Assembly: GCF_021729865.1 (NCBI RefSeq)
Contig: NZ_CP063400.1
Coordinates: 2,046,001 to 2,110,000 of the forward strand
Direction of reading: 5' to 3'
DNA: 64,000 nucleotides
Origin: Hydrogenophaga sp. SL48
GTDB taxonomy: Bacteria > Pseudomonadota > Gammaproteobacteria > Burkholderiales > Burkholderiaceae_C
Below, one piece after another: positions 43,621-52,902 of this stretch. Numbering within the stretch: position 1 is the first letter of the stretch; every line of letters begins with the position of its first letter. Both the position numbers and the translations under genes were made by a program. The notes under the pieces were generated by a model, which saw nothing but the letters and a program-made list of their open reading frames with translations, did not search any database and was not told the origin of the DNA.

Positions 43621-44918
43621 GGCTGCATCCAGGACCGTACCAGCGGCAGGCCCATGGCGATCACGGTGGCGGCGTGCAGCAGCAGCCCCACCAGCGCCCC
43701 CACCAGCGTGCCGTTGATGCGGATGAACTGCAGGTCGCGGCCGATGTGCTCTTCCAGCACGCGGCTCATGTCGTGCGCGTCCCAGGCTTCCACCCGCTGT
43801 GCCACGAAGCCGACGATATTGTCGCGGCTGCCTTCCAGCGCGCGCAGCAGCACCTGTTGCGCCTGGGTGTTGAGCCAGCCGCGCAGCGTGGCGTCGGCCA
43901 GCAGCTGGCGGCCGGCGGTCTGCACCACGCTGGCGTAGCGCTCGGCCAAAGCGTTGTCGGGTTGCTGCGCCTCGTTGCCCAGGCGCTGCATCACCTCGTG
44001 CCACCAGGCTTCGATGGGCTGGTTCCATTGCGGCTGGTCCAGCCAGGCGTCGCGCCAGGTGGCCACGCGGGCCTGCCAGTCCGGGTCGCTCTGCAGGCGC
44101 TGGATGGACTGCGCCATCCAGCCGTCAAAACGGTGGCGCAGCTCGTGCTGCGGGTTGGCCGCCACGTCGGCCAGGGTGTGGGTGAGCGCTGCCACCAGCT
44201 TGCGCGTGGCCAGGCGCGCGGCCATCTGGTCGAGGCCCACGTACTTGAGTTGTTTGAGTTCACCCGCGATGCGCTCGGTGAGCTGCTCTTGCACGCCCTC
44301 TTGCTCGGCCCAGTGCGCCATCTGCTGCAACAGGCCGTTGAGCCACTGCTGGTGGTGGCCGTGCGCCGTGAGCGCGGCCAGCGCCTGCCCACCGAGCGTG
44401 GCCACGTCCACCTGACGCAGCAGGCGCTGCGCGAGTTGCGCCACCCACTGGCGCACGAGGGTCTGGTCCAGCGCGTTCAGCAAGGCCGGCGTGGCCTGCT
44501 GCAACCACCGGCCCGCGCGGGCGGCCGACTCGGGCTGCGCCAGCCAGCGACCCAGTTCCTGCCCCAGATCCCAGCGCGCGAGCATGGGGCGCACGTGTTC
44601 GGCGGTGAGGAAGTGCGTGCCCAGAAAACGCGCGAGCTGCGCGCCCAGCCGGTCCTTGTTGGCCACGATGATGGCGGTGTGAGGGATCGGCAGGCCCAGC
44701 GGGTGGCGGAACAGCGCCACCACGGCAAACCAGTCGGCCAGCGCGCCGACCACCGCCGCGCCGGCCGCCGCCGCCACATAGCCCCAGGCGGGGTGCTGAG
44801 GAGTGAGCAGCGTGGCCACGATGTACACCGCCGCCGCAAGCAGCAGCAAGCCGAGCGCCAGCGCCTTCATGCGGGCCAGGCTGGCGCGGGGGTTTGACAA
44901 AGGAGCGTCCATGGGCAC
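43617..44918 (-). CDS. DUF445 family membrane protein
   Basis: A 433-residue protein with two N-terminal membrane helices (near 15-50: LALGLLLLAAAVYIVATLL and YVAAAAGAAVVGALADWFAVVALF), a long helical cytoplasmic or periplasmic middle, and a C-terminal helix (LVGALVGLLLHAATV). The segment GALADWFAVVALFRHPLGLPIPHTAII is the DUF445 signature (YheB/YtwP-like). Function unknown. It is the last gene of the minus-strand run, 12 bases after cobC. Confidence 0.87.
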   Translation of the reverse strand: MPMDAPLSNPRASLARMKALALGLLLLAAAVYIVATLLTPQHPAWGYVAAAAGAAVVGALADWFAVVALFRHPLGLPIPHTAIIVANKDRLGAQLARFLGTHFLTAEHVRPMLARWDLGQELGRWLAQPESAARAGRWLQQATPALLNALDQTLVRQWVAQLAQRLLRQVDVATLGGQALAALTAHGHHQQWLNGLLQQMAHWAEQEGVQEQLTERIAGELKQLKYVGLDQMAARLATRKLVAALTHTLADVAANPQHELRHRFDGWMAQSIQRLQSDPDWQARVATWRDAWLDQPQWNQPIEAWWHEVMQRLGNEAQQPDNALAERYASVVQTAGRQLLADATLRGWLNTQAQQVLLRALEGSRDNIVGFVAQRVEAWDAHDMSRVLEEHIGRDLQFIRINGTLVGALVGLLLHAATVIAMGLPLVRSWMQP

Positions 44919-44930
44919 AGTGTGCCCTGA

Positions 44931-45485
44931 TCAGAGGTCCATGCAGCAGCGGCCGCCCGGCTCGGGCGCTTCGCGCGGCCACTGCGCCACGTTGGTGATC
45001 GGTCCGCGCCCGTGCTCAGCCACGAACTGCATCGCGCGGATCACCCCCGCGTGGGTGACCCACACCGCTTCGCTGGCCCCGCTCTCGCGAAGGCCTTGCA
45101 GCGCGTCGGCCACGCGCTCAATCACCTGCTGCGTGCTCTCGGCGCCGCCGAAGCGGTGGTGGGCGAAGTCGGCCATCCAGGTGTCGAAGGCGGCGCGGGG
45201 CACGGCGTCCCAGCGCTGCAGCTCCCAGTGGCCGAAGTCCATTTCGTTCAGGCGGATGTCGGTGAGCGGCCCACGCAGATCGGGGCGCAGCGCCCGCAGT
45301 GCGTGGGCCAGCTGCTGCGCGCGGCCCAGGCCCGACACCCAGACGGGCAGCCCCTGCGGCAGCAGCGCAGCGGCGGCTTCGGCAGCGGCCTGCGTGAGCG
45401 CAGCGTCCGCCGGCACGTCGCTGGCGCCGTAACAGAGCCCGGCGTCGAGCGTGACGCGGGCGTGGCGCAGCAGCCAGAGTTTCAC
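44931..45485 (-). CDS. cobC: Alpha-ribazole-5'-phosphate phosphatase
   Basis: Histidine phosphatase of 184 residues that removes the phosphate from alpha-ribazole phosphate or adenosylcobalamin phosphate. The catalytic LLRHARV (RHA instead of RHG) is at the N terminus; IRLNEMDFGHWE and VTHAGVIRAM follow. The start is GTG 45485, overlapping the cobS stop (GTGA). Position next to cobS and cobT supports cobC rather than a general phosphoglycerate mutase-like enzyme. Confidence 0.88.
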   Translation of the reverse strand: MKLWLLRHARVTLDAGLCYGASDVPADAALTQAAAEAAAALLPQGLPVWVSGLGRAQQLAHALRALRPDLRGPLTDIRLNEMDFGHWELQRWDAVPRAAFDTWMADFAHHRFGGAESTQQVIERVADALQGLRESGASEAVWVTHAGVIRAMQFVAEHGRGPITNVAQWPREAPEPGGRCCMDL

Positions 45486-46294
45486 GGCGCGACCGCGGGC
45501 AATGAAAAGGCGAGCGCCAGGTAGAACAGCAGCTCACACACCTGCTGCGTGGCGCCCAGGCCATCGCCGGTGAAGCCCTGCAGGCGGCGGCGCAGCAGGC
45601 GCCACATCCAGGCCAGGCCGATCAGCGCGCCCAGCACGGCCTGTGCCCAGCGCACGGTGGGCAGCAGGTACAGGACCAGCGCCATCGCCAGCCCCCACCA
45701 GACCAGCCCCACCACGAGGCCGCCGATACCGATGCTCTCGGCCAAGGGCTTCGATTTGGACAAAGGCGTGTCGCCCACGTGGGGCAGCGTGTGGATGATG
45801 AACAGCGGCATGAGCCGCGAGGTCACATGACCGGCCAGCAGCGCCAGCGCCGCCACCGCCGCGCCACCGCTCTGCGCGATCAGCGCCAGCAGCGCGACCT
45901 TGCCCAGCAGCGCCAGCACCAGCGCGACCGCGCCGTAGGAGCCGATGCGCGAGTCTTTCATGATCTCCAGCGCGCGCTCCCGGCTCACCGCGCCGCCCAG
46001 GCCGTCGGCCGTGTCGGCCAGGCCGTCTTCGTGGAACGCCCCGGTCAGCATCACGCTGAACACGGTGCTGAGCAGCGCCGCAACCCAGGGCGCTGCCGGC
46101 TGCGCAGGCAGAAACCACCACACGGCCGCGAACACCGCCGCCGTGAGACCGCCGACAACCCAGCCGACGCCGGGAAAGTGCGCGGCGCTGGCGCGCAGCA
46201 TGGCCGGGCTGAAGCCGACCCAGGCCGCCAGCCGGCCGGTGACCGGGATGCGGGTGAAGAACTGGAGGGCGATGAAAAAGTGCCGAAGGGGCAT
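45482..46294 (-). CDS. cobS: Adenosylcobinamide-GDP ribazoletransferase
   Basis: Integral membrane cobalamin synthase of 270 residues. It starts MPLRHFFIALQFFTRIPVT and carries FHEDGLADTADGLGG and GSYGAVALV, the conserved cobS motifs. It joins adenosylcobinamide-GDP with alpha-ribazole. A palindromic repeat occupies the leader directly before the start codon, so the ribosome-binding region (GGGGGG) is provided by the repeat. Confidence 0.93.
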   Translation of the reverse strand: MPLRHFFIALQFFTRIPVTGRLAAWVGFSPAMLRASAAHFPGVGWVVGGLTAAVFAAVWWFLPAQPAAPWVAALLSTVFSVMLTGAFHEDGLADTADGLGGAVSRERALEIMKDSRIGSYGAVALVLALLGKVALLALIAQSGGAAVAALALLAGHVTSRLMPLFIIHTLPHVGDTPLSKSKPLAESIGIGGLVVGLVWWGLAMALVLYLLPTVRWAQAVLGALIGLAWMWRLLRRRLQGFTGDGLGATQQVCELLFYLALAFSLPAVAP

Positions 46295-46298
46295 GAAC

Positions 46299-46380
46299 AC
46301 CCCCCTGCGCCGCTGCGCGTCTTCCCCCCCGGGGGACGCAGCCTGTGGCCCGGCGGAGCCGGTTCCCCGGCTGCCTGGCT
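46299..46380 (-). repeat. GC-rich palindromic repeat in the cobT-cobS gap
   Basis: About 80 bases with nested inverted repeats: CCCCCCGGGGG at 46324-46335 and GGCGGAGCCGG / CCGGCTGCC near 46350-46376. The style is that of repeated intergenic elements I associate with Comamonadaceae. It runs to within 5 bases of the cobS ATG. Confidence 0.7.
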
Positions 46381-46409
46381 CGAAGTCACCGCTGTCCACG
46401 GCCTTGACC

Positions 46410-47477
46410 TCAGACCGGGGCAGCGCCGACAACCGGCGCCTCATCCTGCCGCGACACCCCCGCCGCCTCAAAACTCGCCATCTCGCGCAGGATCGCGCAG
46501 GCGCTCACCAGCAGCGGCCAGGCCATCGCCGCGCCCGAGCCCTCGCCCAGGCGCAGGCCCAGGTCGAGCAGCGGCTCGGCGCGCAGGTGCGCGAGCATGA
46601 GCGCGTGGCCGCGTTCGCCCGAGCGGTGCGCGAACACGCAGCGCTGCAACACAGCGGGCTGCAAGGCTGCAGCCACCAGCACGGCCGAGCTGGCGATGAA
46701 ACCGTCCACCACGATCACGCGGCGCTCGCTCGCGGCCTGCAGCACCGCGCCCACCATGGTGGCGATCTCGAAACCGCCGAACGCCGCCAGCGCAGCCAGG
46801 GGGTCACGCGCCTCGGCGTGGCGATCCAGCACCTCGCGCAGGATGCCGATCTTGCGTTGCACGGCACCGGCATCGAGCCCGGTGCCGGCGCCGGTGCAGT
46901 CGGCCACGGCCAGGCCGGCCAGACGCGACAACAGCATGGACGCGGCCGAGGTGTTGCCGATGCCCATCTCGCCGAGCAAGAGCGCATTGCCCGGCAGCGC
47001 CTTCACCAGCGCGGCGCCGTGGGCCAGCGCGGTGTCGCGCTGCGCGGTGCTCATGGCCGGGCCTTCGAGCGCGTCCGCCGTGCCGGGCGCGACCTTGTGG
47101 ATGACCAGCCCTTTGCGCGGCGCAAAGTCATGGCGCACGCCACAGTCCACCACCGTGAGGCCGATGCCGTGCTGGCGCGCGAGCACGCTCACCGCCGCGC
47201 CGCCGGCGAGGAAGTTCTCGACCATCTGCCAGGTCACGTCGCTCGGGTAGGCCGAGACGCCGCGCACGGCCAGGCCGTGGTCGCCGGCAAACACGACCAG
47301 CTGCGGCTCGTTCAGCTCGGGCGCTTCGCTGCCGAGGATCAGGCCGATGCGCTGCGCCAGTGCCTCGATGCGACCCAGCGAGCCCTGCGGCTTGGTCTTG
47401 TTGTCCAGCAGGTGTTGCAGGCGCGCGGCCAGCGCGGGCTGGGCGATGTCCTGGAGGGTGGGGATGGCAAAGCTCAT
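46410..47477 (-). CDS. cobT: Nicotinate-nucleotide-dimethylbenzimidazole phosphoribosyltransferase
   Basis: Makes alpha-ribazole 5'-phosphate from dimethylbenzimidazole. The 355 residues include DNKTKPQGSLGRIE, VVFAGDHGLA, GEMGIGNTSAAS and the catalytic-glutamate segment LGEGSGAAMAWPLL. The dimethylbenzimidazole is provided by bluB at 56 kb. It starts 3 bases after the cobQ stop. Confidence 0.95.
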   Translation of the reverse strand: MSFAIPTLQDIAQPALAARLQHLLDNKTKPQGSLGRIEALAQRIGLILGSEAPELNEPQLVVFAGDHGLAVRGVSAYPSDVTWQMVENFLAGGAAVSVLARQHGIGLTVVDCGVRHDFAPRKGLVIHKVAPGTADALEGPAMSTAQRDTALAHGAALVKALPGNALLLGEMGIGNTSAASMLLSRLAGLAVADCTGAGTGLDAGAVQRKIGILREVLDRHAEARDPLAALAAFGGFEIATMVGAVLQAASERRVIVVDGFIASSAVLVAAALQPAVLQRCVFAHRSGERGHALMLAHLRAEPLLDLGLRLGEGSGAAMAWPLLVSACAILREMASFEAAGVSRQDEAPVVGAAPV

Positions 47478-47480
47478 GGG

Positions 47481-49019
47481 TCACTCCGGTTGGATGAGGG
47501 ATGGCAGCACGCCGGGTTCGACGTGCTGTTCGATGAAATCGGCGAGGCCGTCGAACACGCTGTCGAGCGTGGGCGCACTGGCGCCGAACAGCGCGTGCAG
47601 CACGCGCGGGTCTTCAAACAGGCCGTGCAGGTAAACGCCGAGCACGTTGCCGGCGGCGTTCTGCCAGCCCAGGCCGTCGGGCAGCACGGCGCGCGCCACG
47701 TCGCCTTTGGCGGCCATGGCGGGGTGCTGGGCGGTTTGCCCATGGTGGATCTCGTAGCCGGCGGCTTTCACTGAAGAGAGCGCCGCCCAGAGGCCTGCCA
47801 GCGCGGTGAAACGCGTCTGCGTGTGACGCACGGTTTTCTGTGGGTCGAACGCGGTCACCAGCGGCAGCAGGCCCAGGCCGGGCGCGTTGCCATCAATCCC
47901 ATGCGTGTCGATCAGCGCCTCGCCCAACATCTGCAGTCCGCCGCAGATGCCCAGCACCGCCCCGCCCGACGCCGCGTGTTCGGCCACGGCCCGGTCCAAC
48001 CCCTGCGTGCGCAGCCAGGCGAGGTCGGCCACGGTCGCCTTGGAGCCGGGCAGCACGATCCAGTCGGCGCCCGCGCAGTCGGCGGGGCTGCGCGCCCAGA
48101 CCAGGCGCACACCGGGCACGTTCTTCAAGGGCTGGAACTCGTCGAGGTTGCTGATGCGCGGGTAGGCGATGACGGCGATCGTTGTCTGCACCGCGCCGGA
48201 AGCGAGCGTGCGGTCATCGAAAACCCCATCCTCCTCGGGCAGGCCGTGCTGCCACCACATCGGCAGCGTCGCCACGGTGGGCACGCCGGTCAGCTCCTGC
48301 AGCATCTGCGGGCCGGGCGCGAGCAGCGTGGCGTCGCCCCGGAACTTGTTGAGCACGAAGCCGCGAATCAGCGCCTGCTCGTCGGCCGGCAGCAGCGCCC
48401 AGGTGCCGTAGAGGTGGGCGAAGGCGCCGCCGCGGTCGATGTCGGTCACCAGCAGGCAACGCGCCTGCGCATGGCGCGCGATGCGCATGTTGACGATGTC
48501 GCTGGCGTGCAGGTTGATCTCGGCCGGCGAGCCCGCGCCCTCGATCACAACCACGTCGTTCTCGGCGCGCAGCGCGTCCAGCGCTGCCGTGATCGCCGGC
48601 CAGACCTTCTCGCTGCGGCCGCGCCAGGGCATGGTGGAAAGTTCTTCACTCACCTGCCCCATCAGCACCACCTGGCTGCGCGTATCGGCCTCGGGTTTGA
48701 GCAGCAACGGGTTCATGCGCACGTCGGGTTGTGCGTTGGCGGCGAGCGCCTGGAAATACTGCGCACTGCCGATCTCGCCACCGGGCAAGCGATCTTCCGC
48801 AGGGCCGCCCCAAGGAAGATCAGCCCCCTCGGGGGGCAGCGACCCGCGTGAGCGGCGGAGCGTGGGGGCAACCACCCGGGCGTTGTTGCTCATGTTCTGC
48901 GCCTTGAACGGCACGACCTTGAGGCCCTGGCGCGCGTAGTGGCGGCACAGCGCCGTGGTCAGCCAGCTCTTGCCGGCGCCGCTGGTGGTGCCGAGCACCA
49001 TCACACACACCGCAGTCAT
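47481..49019 (-). CDS. cobQ: Cobyric acid synthase with in-frame repeat insertion
   Basis: ATP- and glutamine-dependent amidase that amidates four side chains of adenosylcobyrinic diamide. The 512 residues start MTAVCVMVLGTTSGAGKSW (P-loop near 10-18) and have a C-terminal glutaminase domain with GICGGLQMLGE. After NMSNNARVVA a 28-residue segment (about 52-79, APTLRRSRGSLPPEGADLPW and on) interrupts the expected GGEIGSAQY. The DNA of this segment is a palindromic repeat (separate entry). Otherwise the protein looks functional. ATGA overlap with the upstream decarboxylase gene. Confidence 0.94.
   Translation of the reverse strand: MTAVCVMVLGTTSGAGKSWLTTALCRHYARQGLKVVPFKAQNMSNNARVVAPTLRRSRGSLPPEGADLPWGGPAEDRLPGGEIGSAQYFQALAANAQPDVRMNPLLLKPEADTRSQVVLMGQVSEELSTMPWRGRSEKVWPAITAALDALRAENDVVVIEGAGSPAEINLHASDIVNMRIARHAQARCLLVTDIDRGGAFAHLYGTWALLPADEQALIRGFVLNKFRGDATLLAPGPQMLQELTGVPTVATLPMWWQHGLPEEDGVFDDRTLASGAVQTTIAVIAYPRISNLDEFQPLKNVPGVRLVWARSPADCAGADWIVLPGSKATVADLAWLRTQGLDRAVAEHAASGGAVLGICGGLQMLGEALIDTHGIDGNAPGLGLLPLVTAFDPQKTVRHTQTRFTALAGLWAALSSVKAAGYEIHHGQTAQHPAMAAKGDVARAVLPDGLGWQNAAGNVLGVYLHGLFEDPRVLHALFGASAPTLDSVFDGLADFIEQHVEPGVLPSLIQPE
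48783..48866 (-). repeat. Palindromic repeat inserted in frame in cobQ
   Basis: An 84-base unit. Plus-strand GATCTTCC (48791-48798) pairs with GGAAGATC (48814-48821), and GCCCCC (48823-48828) pairs with GGGGGC (48832-48837); a CCGC/GCGG pair follows. It contributes exactly 28 codons without a stop. The flanking residues of cobQ continue normally on both sides. Confidence 0.88.
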
Positions 49020-49996
49020 GGGGAGGTCTCCTTCGTGGTTTCCAGCAGCGCGGTGTGCAGCGCCTGCCGGGCCGCTGGTGGCAACACGCCCAGGCGCCAG
49101 TGGCCGGGCAGACCGAGCGAGGTGGTGTCGCGCAGCTTGATGCCTCGTGCGCGCAGGGCCTCGACGTTCAGCGGCTGCGGCGCGCGGGCGCAAAGGTAGT
49201 TGGCTTCGCTGGGCAGGCACTGCCAGCCCGAATCTTGCAGCATCGCCCGTTGAGCGGTCTTCCACTCGGCCAGTTGCACGCGGCTTTGCGCCAGCCAGCG
49301 CTGCGCATCGGCCTGCACCCAGGCCGTGAGCATCGCGACCGCGTGGGCGCCCAGCGGCCACGAGGGTGCCATCTGCGCCAGTGTCTGCGCCATGGCAAGA
49401 CCCCGCAGCGGCGCGATGGCGTAGGCGCCGCGCACCCCCGTCAACCCCAGCGCCTTGTTGGGCGACCAGAGTTGCCACACGCGGTCCAGCGCCTCGGCGC
49501 CCAGGCTGCCGTGCCCGCTCAGGCGCAGCGGCTCATAGGCCCGGTCGAGCACCACCACAGCGCCCTGCTCCGCCACGGCGTTCGCCATGGGCTCGGCGGT
49601 GCCCAGCGGGCTGGCGGGCTCGCACAGCCAGAGCAGGTCGGCTTGGGCGGGATCGTTCACCCGCTGCAGGCCCCATGCCTTCGCAGCGTGTGCGTAGTCG
49701 CCGTAGGACAGCGCGGGCAGCCACACCCGCCGCCCGCCCGAGCGCGCCACGGCGGCCGTGATGCGCGCGATGAACTCGCTGGCGCTGCCCGCGACCACGA
49801 TGCGCTCGACCGCCACACCGTGGAACGCGGCGAGCGCGGCGCGCAGGGCGGTGTAACCGGGGTCGGGGTAGTGCTGCGCGTCGGCCCCCGCCACGGCGGC
49901 CAGCGCCATGGGGCACGGCCCGCAGGCGTTGGCGTTGGTGGAGAAGTCCCAGCGAGGCACGCCCAGGGCATCGGGGCCGCCGTGAATGCCGCTCAT
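49016..49996 (-). CDS. cobD: Threonine-phosphate decarboxylase
   Basis: PLP enzyme that makes aminopropanol phosphate for the cobalamin arm (CobD in Salmonella, CobC in aerobic nomenclature). The 326 residues start [27 protein letters not shown] and show VAGSASEFI, and LWSPNKALGLTGVRGAYA with the cofactor lysine. Its start overlaps the cbiB stop by ATGA and its stop overlaps cobQ in the same way. Confidence 0.9.
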   Translation of the reverse strand: MSGIHGGPDALGVPRWDFSTNANACGPCPMALAAVAGADAQHYPDPGYTALRAALAAFHGVAVERIVVAGSASEFIARITAAVARSGGRRVWLPALSYGDYAHAAKAWGLQRVNDPAQADLLWLCEPASPLGTAEPMANAVAEQGAVVVLDRAYEPLRLSGHGSLGAEALDRVWQLWSPNKALGLTGVRGAYAIAPLRGLAMAQTLAQMAPSWPLGAHAVAMLTAWVQADAQRWLAQSRVQLAEWKTAQRAMLQDSGWQCLPSEANYLCARAPQPLNVEALRARGIKLRDTTSLGLPGHWRLGVLPPAARQALHTALLETTKETSP

Positions 49997-50970
49997 GCGA
50001 ACGCCCTCCCTGCGGCGAAAAGGGTCACCACACCGGCCAGCAGCGCGAGCACGCCCACCACCCGGCCCGCCAGTCGCAGGGCGCGCGCGGTGTCGGCCGC
50101 CTGCGGGCTGCGGCCGGCCGGGTGCAGGGTGTACACGCCGGGTTTGGCCAGGCTCACGTCGAGCGCCAGCGCCATGGCCGCCATGGGCCAGCCGCTGTTG
50201 GGCGAGGGGGTGAGGCCGGCCTGCGAAGGCAGTTGCTTCAAGTTGCTGGCGGCGCCCAGCCCGCCGAGCAGCGCGGCCGTGAGGCGCGCCGGCAACCACG
50301 ACAGCACGTCGTCGGCCCGCGCGGCCCACTTGCCGGCCCAGGTCCAGTCGCGGCCCTGGCGCTCGCCCCGGTAGCCCCACATGGCGTCGGCCGTGTTGGC
50401 GAAGCGGTAGAGCGCGGCGCCCGGCAGGCCGGCCACGGCGAACCAGAACAGCGGCGCGACCACCGAGTCGTTGAGGTTTTCCGCCAGGGTCTCGATGGCG
50501 CTCTCGCGCACCTGCGCCGCATCGAGCGCGTTCACGTCGCGGCTCACCAGCCAGGCCAGGCGTTCGCGTCCGGCCGGCAACGAATCAGCCAATGCAGCCT
50601 CCACGGCTCGCACCTCATCGCGCAACATGCGCCAGGCCAGCAGCGGCTTGAGCAACACGCCCAGCACCAGCGCCTGCAGCCACCCCGGCGTTGCGCCCAG
50701 CGCGCGGGCCAGCGCCCAGCCGGCCAGCGCCACCAGCGCGGCCCCCAGCAGCCAGGCCAGCGCGCCGCGCGCGAACACGCGCCAGCGATCCGCCGTCGGC
50801 GTGGGCACCGGTGTGGCGATGCGCTCACCGGCCCAGCCGAGGTAACGTCCCATCCCCACCACCGGGTGCCAGCGCGCCGCCGGCTCGCCCCACAGGCGGT
50901 CCACGCCCAGCGCCACCAGCACCGCGAGGGCGCCGATGGCCTCCGGCGACAGCGCCTGCGGGTCGGTCAT
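49993..50970 (-). CDS. cbiB: Adenosylcobinamide-phosphate synthase
   Basis: Membrane enzyme that attaches aminopropanol (phosphate) to cobyric acid. The 325 residues have several membrane helices and the CbiB/CobD signatures [38 protein letters not shown] and [16 protein letters not shown] 50970 overlaps the bioF stop, which places the cobalamin block directly behind the biotin block in one coupled run. Confidence 0.93.
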   Translation of the reverse strand: MTDPQALSPEAIGALAVLVALGVDRLWGEPAARWHPVVGMGRYLGWAGERIATPVPTPTADRWRVFARGALAWLLGAALVALAGWALARALGATPGWLQALVLGVLLKPLLAWRMLRDEVRAVEAALADSLPAGRERLAWLVSRDVNALDAAQVRESAIETLAENLNDSVVAPLFWFAVAGLPGAALYRFANTADAMWGYRGERQGRDWTWAGKWAARADDVLSWLPARLTAALLGGLGAASNLKQLPSQAGLTPSPNSGWPMAAMALALDVSLAKPGVYTLHPAGRSPQAADTARALRLAGRVVGVLALLAGVVTLFAAGRAFA

Positions 50971-52214
50971 GGCGCGGCGCCCTGCAGCGCGGCGGCGTCG
51001 GCCCGGGCCAGCCGCCCGGCCGCGGCCGAGCGCAGCGCCGCCAGGAGCTGGTCCACGTCGTCGGCCTGGTGCGCGGCCGACAAGGCGATGCGCAAACGGG
51101 CCGTGCCCTCGGGCACGGTGGGCGGGCGGATGGCGGGCACCCACAGGCCCTGTTCGCGCAGACGCTTCATCACGTCCAGCGCGGCGGCGTTGTCGCCGAT
51201 CACCAGCGGCTGGATCGCGGTGTCCGAGGGCATCAGTGCCCAGCCGGCGGCGTCCACCGCCGCGTCGGCGCCGGGCGCGAGACCCGCGCGAAGCTGCGCG
51301 ATCAGCGCGCTCAGGTGCTGGCGCCGGCGCTCGCCCTCGGCGCCCAGCACACAGCGCAGCCCGGCGCGCACGGCCTCGGCCAGCAGGGCCGGCGCGGCGG
51401 TGGCGTAGGTGTAGCTGCGCGTCTTCTGCAGCAGCCACTCCACCAGCCGCTCGGGCCCGGCCACGAAGGCGCCCGCCACGCCCAGGGCCTTGCCCAGCGT
51501 GGCCATGTAGAGCACGCGCGGCGAAGCGCCTGCGCCGGTGAGGCCGGCGGCGGCCAGCGCGCCCCGGCCCTGCGGCCCCAGCACGCCGAAGCCGTGCGCG
51601 TCGTCGAGCAGCAGCAAGGCATCGTGCCGCTCGCAGAGTGCGTGCAGGCCGGTGATGTCGGCCACGTCGCCGTCCATGCTGAACACCGCGTCGCTGATCA
51701 CCAGCTTGCGGCGCGCCGGGCTGGCGGCCAGCAGCGCGTCGAGCCGGGCCAGGTCGCCGTGGGGGAAGCGGTGCACCGTGGCCTTGGACAGGCGCGCGCC
51801 GTCGATCAGGCAGGCGTGGTTCAGCGCGTCGGAGAACAGCGCGTCGCCCTCGCCCACCAGCGCCGGCACGATGCTCGCGTTGGTGGCGTAGCCGGCGTAG
51901 AAATACAGCGCGCGCGGCAGGCCCACGGCCTCGGCCAGCTCGCGCTCCAGCGCCGCGTTGGCCACGCTGTGGCCGCTGACCATGGGAGAGGCCCCTGACC
52001 CCACGCCGTAGCGGTCCACCGCGGCGTGCACCGCCTGGCGCAGCAGCGGGTCTTGCGCCAGACCCAGGTAGTCGTTGCTGCAGAAGGCCAGCAGCGACAC
52101 GCCGTCCACGCTCAGGCGGGCGCCAGGCTCGGGCGTCACCGCGCGGCGCACGCGGCGCAGCGACTGCGCGTCCAGCGCAGCCAGGCGGTCGTCAAATTCA
52201 TTCAGCCAGCTCAT
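50967..52214 (-). CDS. bioF: 8-amino-7-oxononanoate synthase
   Basis: PLP enzyme that condenses pimeloyl thioester with alanine at the entry of biotin ring assembly. The 415 residues contain [35 protein letters not shown] and the lysine in [14 protein letters not shown] 52214 has AAAGG six bases upstream; another ATG two codons before it is less well placed. It lies 10 bases after bioD. Confidence 0.93.
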   Translation of the reverse strand: MSWLNEFDDRLAALDAQSLRRVRRAVTPEPGARLSVDGVSLLAFCSNDYLGLAQDPLLRQAVHAAVDRYGVGSGASPMVSGHSVANAALERELAEAVGLPRALYFYAGYATNASIVPALVGEGDALFSDALNHACLIDGARLSKATVHRFPHGDLARLDALLAASPARRKLVISDAVFSMDGDVADITGLHALCERHDALLLLDDAHGFGVLGPQGRGALAAAGLTGAGASPRVLYMATLGKALGVAGAFVAGPERLVEWLLQKTRSYTYATAAPALLAEAVRAGLRCVLGAEGERRRQHLSALIAQLRAGLAPGADAAVDAAGWALMPSDTAIQPLVIGDNAAALDVMKRLREQGLWVPAIRPPTVPEGTARLRIALSAAHQADDVDQLLAALRSAAAGRLARADAAALQGAAP

Positions 52215-52224
52215 GGCCATCCTT

Positions 52225-52902
52225 TCAACGCCATGTTTCAGGCAGTTCCAGTTGCACAGCGCGCGCGTCCGGCACCGGCTGCCAAGGCACCACGCCCAGC
52301 AGCGGCGCACCCAGGCGCTGGCGCAGCGTGTGAATGTTTTCGTCCCGGCAGGCCATGGCCGGGTCGACGGTGTTGGCCACCCAGCCGGCCAGCTGCAGGC
52401 CGTCGGCGCGGATGGCTTCGGCGGTCAGCAGCGCGTGGTTCAGGCAGCCCAGGCGCAGGCCCACCACCATCACCACCGGCAGGGCCAGCGCCACCGCCAG
52501 GTCGGCCAGGGTCTCGTCTTCGTTGAGCGGCACGCGCCAGCCGCCCGAGCCCTCGACCAGCACCACGTCGGCCAGGCCGCGCAACCCGCGGTGCGCCGCC
52601 ACCAGCTCGGCCACGCCCACGCGCCGGCCCGCGCGCGCGGCGGCCAGGTGGGGCGACAGCGGCTCGGGCAGCGCCACCGGGTTGTCCAGCGCGGGCGGCA
52701 CGGCCACGGTGGACGCGGCGCGCAGCGCCAGCACGTCTTCCGCCACCCACGCGCCGCCCTGTTGCACCAGGCCGGCCGCCACCGGCTTCATGCCGACCAC
52801 GCGGGCGTGGTGGCGTGCCAGCGTGTGCAGCAGCGCGGCACTCACCAGGGTCTTGCCCACGCCGGTGTCGGTGCCGGTGACGAAGCAGCCGTCAAACGCC
52901 AT
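52225..52902 (-). CDS. bioD: Dethiobiotin synthetase
   Basis: ATP-dependent carboxylase that closes the ureido ring. The 225 residues begin [18 protein letters not shown], giving the P-loop, and include GMKPVAAG and [11 protein letters not shown]. The start ATG 52902 overlaps the bioA end by 11 bases; an in-frame GTG at 52914 is an alternative. The gene order is bioA-bioD-bioF. Confidence 0.92.
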   Translation of the reverse strand: MAFDGCFVTGTDTGVGKTLVSAALLHTLARHHARVVGMKPVAAGLVQQGGAWVAEDVLALRAASTVAVPPALDNPVALPEPLSPHLAAARAGRRVGVAELVAAHRGLRGLADVVLVEGSGGWRVPLNEDETLADLAVALALPVVMVVGLRLGCLNHALLTAEAIRADGLQLAGWVANTVDPAMACRDENIHTLRQRLGAPLLGVVPWQPVPDARAVQLELPETWR

